Positions 55,086 to 62,383 of a stretch of DNA of 64,000 nt are shown piece after piece. The stretch comes from Lichenifustis flavocetrariae (lineage in GTDB: Bacteria > Pseudomonadota > Alphaproteobacteria > Rhizobiales > Beijerinckiaceae). Below the pieces are notes generated by a model. It ran no database searches and was not told where the DNA came from. It saw nothing but the letters and a program-made list of their open reading frames with translations. A program made the translations under genes and the position numbers. Numbering within the stretch: the first letter of the stretch is position 1; each line of letters starts with the position of its first letter. The stretch lies in assembly GCF_026130545.1 (NCBI RefSeq), contig NZ_JAMOIM010000026.1, forward strand, positions 1-64,000. The letters run 5' to 3'.

Positions 55086-56235
55086 GCTCGCACCCGCCCA
55101 GACGTCGGGCACGACCGCCGCCCATGCCAGCGCCGCCCTGGCCGAGGCGGACAGACTGATGACGGTCTGCAACTCCTGCCGATATTGCGAGGGCCTTTGC
55201 GCGGTGTTTCCCGCGATGGAGATGCGGCGCTCTTTCGCCGACGGCGATCTGAACTACCTCGCCAACCTCTGCCATTCATGCGGCGCCTGCTACTCCGATT
55301 GTCAGTTCTCGCCACCGCACGCCTTCGCGGTGAACGTGCCCCGCGTCCTTGCCGAGGTGCGCAACGAGTCCTACGCCCAATACGTCTGGCCTCGCGCCCT
55401 GGCGCCCCTCTTTGCCCGGAACGGCATGGCGATCGCCATTGCGGCGGCAGTTTCGGTGGCGGCGTTCCTGTTCGGCTTCATGGCCCTCAACGATCGGGCG
55501 GTGATGTTTGGGGTCCAGGCTGGCGAAGGCGCCTTTTATCGACTGATGCCGCACAACGTGATGGCGCTGCTGTTCGGCGCCGCGTTCCTCTATGCGATCC
55601 TGGCGATCGGGCTCGGCCTACGCGCCTTCCGGCAGGACATAGGCGCGCCGAGCGGCATGATGCGCGATCCCGGTGATAATTGGCAGGCGGCGCAGGATAC
55701 GGCGAGCCTGCGCTACCTCGACGGTGGCGGTGCGGGCTGCATGAACGAGGACCGCCAGCCTGAGAAGGATCGGCGGAAGCTTTACCACCACCTGACCTTC
55801 TACGGTTTTTTGCTCTGCTTCAGCTCGACCTCGACCGCGACGCTCTACCATTACGTTCTCGCGCGCGAGGCGCCGTACCCGTGGTGGGACCTGCCCGTGG
55901 TGCTCGGAACGCTCGGCGGCATCGGGCTCCTGATCGGGCCTCTCGGACTGATGCGACAAAAGGCGGTGCGCGACCCGGTGATGCGCGAGCCGAGTGGCCG
56001 CAGCATGGAAGCCGCCTTTACCCTGATGCTTTTCGGCCTCGGGCTTACCGGCTTGGTGCTGCTTCCGCTGAGGGCCACACCTGCCATGGGAACGCTGCTG
56101 GCGATCCATCTCGGCTTCGTGTTCGGCTTTTTCATCACGATGCCGTACGGCAAGTTCGTGCACGGCATCTACCGCTATGCGGCGCTTGTGCGCTATGCCC
56201 AAGAGCGAAAAGCACTGCACGGGACAGTTCCATAA
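55072..56235 (+). CDS. tcuB: TcuB-like iron-sulfur membrane protein
   Basis: A 387-residue protein. Two 4Fe-4S motifs lie near the N-terminus: Cys33, 36, 39, 43 in CNSCRYCEGLC and Cys67, 70, 73, 77 in CHSCGACYSDC. Several transmembrane helices follow (about residues 125-145, 165-185, 235-255, 275-300 and 325-350). TcuB reoxidises the FADH2 of TcuA and delivers electrons to the membrane quinone pool. The start overlaps the TcuA gene by 14 nt, so the pair is co-translated. The operon ends here; decayed IS sequences begin about 120 nt downstream. Confidence 0.9.
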   Translation: MPAIELAPAQTSGTTAAHASAALAEADRLMTVCNSCRYCEGLCAVFPAMEMRRSFADGDLNYLANLCHSCGACYSDCQFSPPHAFAVNVPRVLAEVRNESYAQYVWPRALAPLFARNGMAIAIAAAVSVAAFLFGFMALNDRAVMFGVQAGEGAFYRLMPHNVMALLFGAAFLYAILAIGLGLRAFRQDIGAPSGMMRDPGDNWQAAQDTASLRYLDGGGAGCMNEDRQPEKDRRKLYHHLTFYGFLLCFSSTSTATLYHYVLAREAPYPWWDLPVVLGTLGGIGLLIGPLGLMRQKAVRDPVMREPSGRSMEAAFTLMLFGLGLTGLVLLPLRATPAMGTLLAIHLGFVFGFFITMPYGKFVHGIYRYAALVRYAQERKALHGTVP

Positions 56236-56352
56236 GCCAAGCCCCCGCTGGCGATCTTGGGCGCCACGTCAAGTTATAGAGCCGCCGGCCCACCCCCCCC
56301 CCTTTGTGCTCGCCGCGACCGATCCGGCCTGGAGGCAGGGCGATGCGTGGCC

Positions 56353-56609
56353 AGGCTAGGTTCTTTCAATATTGACGAGCGCCTGAAGGAAATCTCGGCC
56401 AAAGGCGACGATCTTGTGCAGCTCAACGCGATCGTCGATTTCGAGGCGTTCGGTTCGATTTGCTCGCTCGGATGGCAGCAAGGGTGGCCGTCCCCCTTTC
56501 GATCATGTGGAAGATGCTGATCCTGCAGGCGAGCCGCTCGCCGTCGGACGAGCTGACCGAGGCCCTGATCAAGGTCACGCTGTCGTTCATGCGGTTCCTG
56601 GGACCCTAG
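56353..56609 (+). pseudogene. IS5-family transposase N-terminal remnant
   Basis: Three frames together read as the first 85 residues of an IS5-type transposase: LGSFNIDERLKEISAKGDDL, VQLNAIVDFEAF, then GSKGGRPPFD, then MWKMLILQASRSPSDELTEA and LSFMRFLGP ending at TAG. At least two frameshifts and the loss of the ATG (AGG at 56353) make it non-functional. The catalytic DDE part is absent. A run of ten C lies just upstream at about 56292. Confidence 0.7.
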
Positions 56610-56924
56610 TTCGACCACCTGTGCCTCGACCGATCGGCCGTCCGTGGACACCTGGCGTAGCCGACGATCGCCACCTGAGTCGTTCTCCTATTCGCACGTG
56701 AATTACGCCCAGGGTAAACGATTGATGCAAAACAGCCTAAATCCCGTGCGAAATTCCTGCAGACCGTGTGGAAACTCCTGATCCTGAGGTTTTGGGTGCA
56801 GCACGGCTCGGCATTTGCGCGAGGAGGTGCATTCGGCGTCTGATTGCACTGTTGGGCGTCGTGAGGTCGCTGGAAGCCTGATAGCGGTCCGCGAGCGCGT
56901 GACTAGGAACAAAACGGGCGTGTC

Positions 56925-57412
56925 TCATGCCCTTGCGGTAGCGATCAGGTCCGGCACCCCGACCAGGGTGATAGTCCGCCGGATGTTGTAGGCGAGCGCC
57001 GTCAGGCTGAACTCGCCACGCACGTTTTCCAGCCGCCGCATCAGGAAGGCACCTTGCCCCATCCATTGTTTGATGGTGCCGAACGGATGCTCGACGGTCT
57101 CGCGCCGGCGATCGAGGATGTCGGGGCTGTCCGGCTTCAGGTGCCGCAACAGCCAGATCACCTCGACGTTGCGATGGGTTTCGGCCTCCAGGCGCCGGCT
57201 CGACCGGACCCGGTTCAGATAGCCGTAGACGTACAGCTTCAGCAGGTCGGCCGGATCGTAGCCGGGGCGTCCCGTCGCCTTCGGCAGGACACGGGCGAAC
57301 CACGCTGCCGCAAGATCCAGCCCGTCGACAAAGGCCTCGATGAACCGGACCGGATTGTCCGTTCCGACATAGTCGTCCACCGCTTCCGGCAGAAGCAGCA
57401 TGGGATTGGGAT
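56925..57412 (-). pseudogene. IS1182-family transposase with internal deletion, cut by IS3 copy
   Basis: Reads MLLLPEAVDDYVGTDNPVRF, then FARVLPKATGRPGYDPADLL and VEVIWLLRHLKPD. It then jumps directly to SPDILDRRRETVEHPFGTIK, and ends with FLMRRLENVRGEFSLTALAY. The middle of the protein, which carries most of the DDE catalytic region, is missing without a frame change. The 5' end is interrupted at 57412 by the IS3-family element. The copy cannot be active. Confidence 0.75.
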
Positions 57413-57460
57413 TGCCCCGGTTTGGTGGACACCCTGAAGCTTTTGCCAAAGGTGTTCCCG

Positions 57461-57784
57461 ATGCCCAAGACGCGCGCGGCGTATTCGCCTGAGTTTCGTC
57501 GTCAGATGATCGATCTTGTTCGTGCAGGTCGCGATCCTGATGATCTTGCCCGAGAGTTCGAGCCGACCGGGCAGTCGATCCGCAATTGGACCGCGGCGCC
57601 GGACCGACAAGAGAGTCGGCGGGAAGAGGTGGTGCCTGCTCTGGGCGTGGCCGAGCGGGACGAACTGGTTCGGCTGCGGCGGGAGACTAAGCAGCCCCGC
57701 GTCGAGCGGGACATCCTGTCAAAAGCCGCGGCCTGGTTTGCACGGGAGACCGGGACGCTCCCGTCCGGCTCTTCCGGTTCATGA
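57461..57784 (+). CDS. IS3-family transposase OrfA
   Basis: A 107-residue helix-turn-helix protein: AYSPEFRRQMIDLVRAGRDP, then LAREFEPTGQSIRNW, then the leucine-zipper-like RDELVRLRRETKQPRVERDI. It is the DNA-binding part of an IS3-type transposase. Its TGA overlaps the ATG of orfB (ATGA). Isolated OrfA proteins can bind the inverted repeats and inhibit transposition, so it may be translated although the element is dead. Confidence 0.75.
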   Translation: MPKTRAAYSPEFRRQMIDLVRAGRDPDDLAREFEPTGQSIRNWTAAPDRQESRREEVVPALGVAERDELVRLRRETKQPRVERDILSKAAAWFARETGTLPSGSSGS

Positions 57785-57786
57785 GC

Positions 57787-57840
57787 GGAGCCAGCTTGAG
57801 GCTCCGGCCAGCGAAGCTGGTTGGAGAAGCTGGCGGAGAG
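57787..57840 (+). repeat. palindromic element copy 1 (54 nt, in frame)
   Basis: Inserted between codons 2 and 3 of orfB. Outer arms GCCAGCTT/AAGCTGGC and inner arms CCAGC/GCTGG around GAA are perfectly complementary, framed by GGAG and CGGAG. It adds 18 codons (GASLRLRPAKLVGEAGGE) without a stop or frame change. Confidence 0.8.
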
Positions 57841-57888
57841 GCGAACCAGGCCTGCTTCCCGGTTGCCGCCATGGCGCGCGTGCTCGGC

Positions 57889-57942
57889 GGAGCCTGCCAG
57901 GGCCCACGCCAAGCGTAGCTTGGTGGGGTGGCAGGCGGAGGT
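57889..57942 (+). repeat. palindromic element copy 2 (54 nt)
   Basis: Inserted after the VLG codons of orfB. Outer arms are GCCTGCCA/TGGCAGGC and inner arms CCAAGC/GCTTGG around GTA, all perfectly paired. The length keeps the frame, but the loop base change creates a TAG codon. Confidence 0.8.
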
Positions 57943-58154
57943 GTGTCCAAGGCGGGCTACTATGCCTGGCGGCAAAGGCCGCCGTCTCGCCACGCGGTTG
58001 CCGATGCGGCCTTGCTGAAGCGGGTCAGGACCGTGCACGGCAGTTCGCGCCAGACGTACGGCGCACACGTGTTCACGCCGATCTCCAGGGCCTGGGCGAG
58101 CGCCATGGCCGCAAACGGATTGCGCGTTTGATGCGAGAAGCCGGGCTCGTGGGC

Positions 58155-58206
58155 GGAGCAGCCAGAGGCTCCGGCATGCGAAGCATGTTGGAGTGGCTGC
58201 GGAGGG
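58155..58206 (+). repeat. palindromic element copy 3 (52 nt)
   Basis: Follows the codons for LMREAGLVG. Outer arms are GCAGCCA/TGGCTGC and inner arms CATGC/GCATG around GAA. Compared with copies 1, 2 and 4, each outer arm is one base shorter, so pairing is kept while the length falls to 52. Confidence 0.75.
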
Positions 58207-58320
58207 GCCAGCCACAGGCGTGGGCGGCCCGATCACGACGCTGCGGGACACGGAGGCCCGACCCGCGCCGGATCTGGTCGACCGCAACTTCACGGCTTCC
58301 GGGCCAAACCAGCTCTGGGC

Positions 58321-58374
58321 GGAGCCTGCCAGAGGCTCCGCGCGGCGAAGCCGTGTGGAGTGGCAGGCGGAGGG
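58321..58374 (+). repeat. palindromic element copy 4 (54 nt) at a deletion junction
   Basis: Lies between the NQLW and VGDAYDN codons of orfB, exactly where the catalytic middle of the gene is missing. Outer arms are GCCTGCCA/TGGCAGGC and the inner stem is CGCGGC/GCCGTG (one G-T pair) around GAA. It is open in the OrfB frame. Confidence 0.8.
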
Positions 58375-58908
58375 CCGGTGGGCGATGCCTATGACAACGC
58401 CATGGCCGAGAGCTTCTTCTCGACGCTCGAAGCCGAACTGCTGAAGCGGCGGCGGTTCGCTTCCCAGGCGGAGGCCCGAATGGCCTGCTTCAGCTACATC
58501 GAGGGATGGTCCAATCCGATCCGCCTGCATTCGGGTCTAGGTTACCGCTCACCCGTCGCCTATGAAGCCGAAGCAGAAGTGGCCATGAACGACCCCTAAT
58601 CCCCAAGCCTGAAAACCGTCCACCGAAACCGGGCAACCTCAGTCTCGCCATCCGGGCGCGCCAACCTTTACAAGCACTTGTGCTGATCGGCTGTCGAAGC
58701 TTTGTGCTCGTACGGAAAAAACACGGAATACTGGTCTCTGATCAGCTGCGATGTGTCGAGGGTTTTCGGTCGCGCAAACATTTCACGCGCTCGGCCCGGC
58801 CGCGCTTTCGGTGCCCGCTCGCCCGGCTTGCTGCGCGGAGAAGCCGATGCTCGTGCTCAGCTTCCAGCATTGGCCGGAGCCTTCTGAGAGCCAAACCAGC
58901 GCCAGTTC

Positions 58909-59781
58909 TCACTCACCAGGTTTGCAGAGGACGGCCGTGAACTCGTTTTTATGGAACGCCGTCTGGTAGACGCGCTCCACAACCAGGTCGATCAAGCCTT
59001 TCCGGTGCAGCGCCGCCATCACGGCCCGAAAGCTGTCGGGCGTAAACTGCCAAGCATGCACGTCGACGTAGCCACCTGCCGCCGCCTCGAACTCTTTCAA
59101 AGCGGCGTTGGTCCTGGGCAACACGCTCTCCCAGTGTGTGTCATCGAGATGATCGCCTGCCCAATGCCGGCTGGTGTCGTTGTGGGTTGTGAATGCGCGA
59201 TGTTCGATCACGCTCAGAAGCTTGTGCACGGTGGCACCGCGGGCCTCGATGATATCTGCAACGCTGCTCTCCGGAATGAGGGCATCGAAGCAAAAGCGCT
59301 TGTCGGGAACGACAAGATAGTAGCGCCCGCCAGCCTTGAGAACGTTGGCCACCGCTTTGAGATGTCGGATCAGGTCGGGCTGATGTTCAACGCAATGCGA
59401 ACTGACCACGGCCGTGAACCGACGATCAACGATCGAAAGGTCGCCGACCGGCGAGACCCAATCGATGGCCGGAACGCGATCTGGATCAAGACCGATGCGC
59501 TCGGCCCGTGCCTTCAGATCGTCTTGGCTTAGGACATCGAAGTATGAGACGTGCGGCCCGGTGACGACGGGCTTGCCGAAAGGACCGATCTCAAGGATTG
59601 AAGTTTCCTCCGACAGGAAAGGGATGAAGTTCTCCCGGATCGCGAGCCGAGATCCTAGTCGACCTTCCCGTATTCCAAACTGATGCCAGTGATCTTCAGC
59701 CGTGGTCCGGTCCATATGCTGTAGATCGGGGTAGCTTTTCCGATAGAAATCGGCGTCGAACTCGGGGTCGAGGGAGTTCAT
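58909..59781 (-). CDS. SAM-dependent methyltransferase domain protein
   Basis: About 290 residues. The first 60 residues (DADFYRKSYPDLQHM, then HWHQFGIREGR) are a short repeat region often found at the N-terminus of glycan-related enzymes. The methyltransferase core follows: ETSILEIGPFGKPVV (motif I), VSSHCVEHQPDLIRHLKAV and VLKAGGRYYLVVPDKRFCFD. The start is the ATG before NSLDPEFDADF; the longer frame upstream is not homologous. It stands alone among IS remnants. The N-terminal segment links it functionally to the glycan genes far to the left, from which it may have been separated. The acceptor is unknown. Confidence 0.75.
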   Translation of the reverse strand: MNSLDPEFDADFYRKSYPDLQHMDRTTAEDHWHQFGIREGRLGSRLAIRENFIPFLSEETSILEIGPFGKPVVTGPHVSYFDVLSQDDLKARAERIGLDPDRVPAIDWVSPVGDLSIVDRRFTAVVSSHCVEHQPDLIRHLKAVANVLKAGGRYYLVVPDKRFCFDALIPESSVADIIEARGATVHKLLSVIEHRAFTTHNDTSRHWAGDHLDDTHWESVLPRTNAALKEFEAAAGGYVDVHAWQFTPDSFRAVMAALHRKGLIDLVVERVYQTAFHKNEFTAVLCKPGE

Positions 59782-59866
59782 CCAATCGCCTCTCAAACAG
59801 CATAAAATGAAAAGCTCGCTTACTTCCTTGCTGTGAGTCAACACGGTCGACACAGGAGGTGAACCG

Positions 59867-60199
59867 ATGCAACACCTCGGCTTGGGCCGCGCCGAGCGAA
59901 TCTTGTGCGACTCCTCGGCATGTGCCCCTTTATTCGCGAGATCAGGATCGGCGACCGGCGCGATCCGCGTTTTCACCGACCTTCAGGCAAGAACATGGAG
60001 CGCCCCGACTGATTTTGCACGCACCGTGACGGAATCGCGGCAGCACGCACCAAGGGAAAGCTGCTGGGTGCACCCCTCGACGGCGCACTCGACCCGTCTA
60101 CCGGGAGATGAAACGCTGAGGAGTCGCTTGACCAGCGCCACTGAGCTGGTCAGCAACACCAAGCGTGAACGCCTTGTCCCAGCAGGAGTCAGCAGATGA
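59867..60199 (+). CDS. hypothetical 110-residue ORF with strong ribosome binding site
   Basis: AGGAGGTGAACCG directly precedes the ATG, giving a near-perfect ribosome binding site at ideal spacing. The stop overlaps the start of the arginase-family gene (ATGA). Both signals favour real translation. The sequence itself is Ser/Thr/Arg-rich, has no recognised domain and could be a leader peptide-like ORF or chance coding. Confidence 0.4.
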   Translation: MQHLGLGRAERILCDSSACAPLFARSGSATGAIRVFTDLQARTWSAPTDFARTVTESRQHAPRESCWVHPSTAHSTRLPGDETLRSRLTSATELVSNTKRERLVPAGVSR

Positions 60200-61053
60200 A
60201 AATTACGATCTACGCTGGCAACGCGGGCGATCGGAACGATCGAGGAATGCGCGGTGCCGTTGACCTCGGTTCAGCGATCGCCGAACGTTGTGGCGTGCCG
60301 GCACGAACCGTCGCCGCAACGGTAAAGCCGATCGAAGGCGGATGGGCAGAGCAGTTGCAGGCTGCCGCTCCCAACCTACGGTTGCTTGCTCAGCGGGTGG
60401 TCGAGCGTCTCGACGCGGGAGAGCCCATGGTCATCACCATGGGCCGCTGCGCGGCCAGTATCGCCACGCTGCCGCTTGTCGCGCGGCGCTTTCCTGATGC
60501 GGCCATCGTCTATTTCGACGCCCACGGCGACTGTAACGTGCCGGTCGAAGATCGCGTCACCGACTACCTTGGAGGCATGGTCATCTCGGGCGCCGCAGGC
60601 GAATGGGATACTGGATTTGGCCAGGACGTTGATCTTACCAACGTAATCCTCGTTGGTGCTCGCGACCTCGATCCACCGGAACAAGTCCGCATCGATAGCG
60701 GTCAGATCAGGCTGGTGCCGGTGGGACCCCGATTGGGAGCCAGACTGAAGAACGCCATTGGTGGCCGCCGCGTTTACGTGCACTTCGACTGTGACGTGCT
60801 GGACGCGGGCTTGCTGGCAACCGAGTATCAGGTTCCTGGCGGGCTTCAGTGGATCGATCTTCTCGACGCTTTCGAAATCCTTGCAGCGCATGAGCTGCTG
60901 GGGCTGGAAATCACCGAATACGAAGCATCTTGGCCGGGGGGCAAGCCCACCGATCCATCCCAGTTGCTCTCTGCCATGCAACCCGTCCTGGCCGTGCTTC
61001 AATCACGCCGTTTTGGGAACTCCTCGGCAGAATCAGCGCCTTGCCCTCCATGA
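60196..61053 (+). CDS. arginase/ureohydrolase-family protein with altered metal site
   Basis: A 285-residue alpha/beta protein of the arginase-agmatinase-formiminoglutamase superfamily. The second motif FDAHGD (Asp108, His110, Asp112) and the third HFDCDVLDAG (Asp198, Asp200) are present. The first motif, normally GGDHS with a manganese-binding His, reads GRCAAS (83-88) with no His. A complete binuclear site is therefore doubtful, and the natural substrate may differ (guanidino or formimino compounds) or activity may be lost. AGGAG lies seven bases before the ATG. It is possibly coupled to the 110-residue ORF upstream. IS remnants follow. Confidence 0.8.
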   Translation: MKITIYAGNAGDRNDRGMRGAVDLGSAIAERCGVPARTVAATVKPIEGGWAEQLQAAAPNLRLLAQRVVERLDAGEPMVITMGRCAASIATLPLVARRFPDAAIVYFDAHGDCNVPVEDRVTDYLGGMVISGAAGEWDTGFGQDVDLTNVILVGARDLDPPEQVRIDSGQIRLVPVGPRLGARLKNAIGGRRVYVHFDCDVLDAGLLATEYQVPGGLQWIDLLDAFEILAAHELLGLEITEYEASWPGGKPTDPSQLLSAMQPVLAVLQSRRFGNSSAESAPCPP

Positions 61054-61274
61054 TCCGAAGGACGCCAAAGCACTCGCCCCAACGCTGTTTCTGCTCGGTA
61101 TTTGAAGTTCGACGGATCGCCATACTGACGCATAAGTCGCCGAAGCTCATACCTCGTAGTTCGGCTGCTGGGTCATCGTTGGACCCTGATCCTCCCCCAT
61201 CGAAGTGGTCCGTCCTGATGTATGGCTTTTGAGCCTGAGCGAGGACGGATGAGATGCCGAGGAAGAGACACAAC

Positions 61275-61324
61275 CCTCCGCCAGCTTCTCCAGCAGGCAA
61301 GCCTGCCGGAGCCTTGTAACTCCT
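61275..61324 (-). repeat. palindromic element, inverted diverged copy
   Basis: On the minus strand: GGAG, TTACAA, GGCTCC, inner arms GCAGGC/GCCTGC around TT, GGAG, AAGCTGGC, GGAGGG. The inner stem is intact, but the left outer arm no longer pairs. About 50 nt, inserted after the eighth codon of the IS3 orfA. Confidence 0.6.
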
Positions 61325-61455
61325 TCACCAGCCGACGCGCTTCTCGCTAGAGTGCAAATCGGTTGCTGGGAGAGGGTCGCCGCAGGAGCCATGAGGGCCT
61401 CGTGTGTGCGGCGATTGGTCGGCATCGCTCGACGTAACGCAAGACGCCGCGGGGC

Positions 61456-61508
61456 GGAGTGGCCAGGGCCCACGGCCTGCGAAGCAGGACGGGGTGGCAC
61501 ACGGAGGG
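61456..61508 (+). repeat. palindromic element copy (53 nt) in the second IS3 remnant
   Basis: GGAG, outer arm TGGCCA, CCCACGG, inner arms CCTGC/GCAGG around GAA, GGGG, outer arm TGGCAC, CGGAGGG. One base shorter than the 54-nt copies. The OrfB reading frame changes across it by exactly that one base. Confidence 0.7.
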
Positions 61509-61792
61509 CAGGAAGACGAAGAAGCGCTAACCGCTGACATCCTCGAGTTTGCGAGACAATACGGCCGATACGGCTATCGCAAGATCGGCGCTCTGTTGCG
61601 CGATGCGGGCTGGCTGGTGAACGACAGGCGGATCGAGCGGGTCTAGCGGTGCTAGGGGTCTAAGGTGCCGGCCAAGCAGCCGAAGAAGGGACGCCTGTGG
61701 CTCGATGACGGCTCCTGCGTCCGTCTTCGGCCCCAGCACCGTGATCATGTCTGGTCGTATGACTTTGCCGAGGATCGCACACATGACGGAGG

Positions 61793-62383
61793 AAGGCCGC
61801 TTCCCAAAACGATTTCCGCCAAACTGCAGGTCAGCGGCGTTCAGGGCACCATAAAACTTCCGGCGCCATCACGACTGTCCCGGACGGCTTCATTCCTGGA
61901 CGAGAGGGCGTATGACGCCTATCGTAATCCCGCTTGCACAGTACGCAGGACATTCGCGGAGCTTAATGGTTCACGACATTCAAGCAGCCAGTTCCGCCTT
62001 GTTGCCAGAGACTGCGAGATGAGCGCGATCACGCACGGGGTAGATTGGGCTTGGACGTCGCTTGCCACCTCCAAGACCTGGTGGCCAACCCTGCCAACGA
62101 TGACCGGCGTGCTCGTGGCCAATCGCGAAGACCGCAATGGAGGCATGCGTCATCGGAGCGGGGACTTTGGGCAATAATATCGAGGACGCTCCCTTATCCC
62201 TCCGTACCTCATCGGCCCCCGATGGCAAGTCTTGAAAATCCGCGACGACGTTCCCGTGGGTCTGTTGTCAGCGCGCGCCAGAGAAGAAGCTTGCCCGAAT
62301 GACTGCACGTCGGGGCCGACGACGACCCTCACTATGCCGTTCACCACGTCTGAGCTGCTCGCAAGGATCGGTTCGATGTCTGC
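61793..62383. other. non-coding or unrecognised interval
   Basis: About 590 nt between the IS3 remnant and the histidine kinase gene. Open frames on both strands are short, overlap each other and match no family. The right part may hold the kinase promoter; no convincing boxes were seen. Confidence 0.4.

Larger units (their letters stand above)
57781..58599 (+). pseudogene. IS3-family transposase OrfB, interrupted by palindromic elements
   Basis: Recognisable pieces in order are NQACFPVAAMARVLG, VSKAGYYAWRQRPPSRHAV, RVHADLQGLGERHGRKRIAR, LMREAGLVG, PDLVDRNFTASGPNQLW and VGDAYDNAMAESFFSTLEAE. The ending is FSYIEGWSNPIRLHSGLGYR. Four inserted 52-54 nt palindromes separate some of them. The part between NQLW and VGDAYDNAM, which normally carries the first two catalytic Asp residues, is gone. 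Further single-base changes break the frame (near 58050 and 58220). Confidence 0.8.
57413..58635 (+). mobile_element. decayed IS3-family element
   Basis: A defective insertion sequence about 1.2 kb long. The left end TGCCCCGGTTTGGTGGAC and the right end, read inward on the minus strand as TGCCCGGTTTCGGTGGAC, are imperfect terminal inverted repeats. It contains an intact-looking orfA and an orfB broken by frameshifts, a deletion of the central catalytic region and four small palindromic insertions. I see no target-site duplication. It lies inside an IS1182 copy. Confidence 0.8.
61254..61792 (+). pseudogene. IS3-family transposase remnant (orfAB), interrupted
   Basis: Begins as an OrfA (MPRKRHN) and is cut after a few codons by an inverted copy of the palindromic element. 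An OrfB segment resumes as CAAIGRHRST followed by TAA, then a second palindromic copy, then EEALTADILEFARQYGRYGY, DAGWLVNDRRIERV, KQPKKGRLWLDDGSCVRLRP and HVWSYDFAEDRTHDGG, where it ends. Most of OrfA and the C-terminal part of OrfB are absent. It is a different IS3 subgroup from the copy at 57.4-58.6 kb. Confidence 0.75.

Noticed and set aside
56287-56303. Run of ten C considered as a phase-variation tract
   Set aside because: It lies downstream of the TcuB stop and outside any intact gene, so slippage would have no coding effect.
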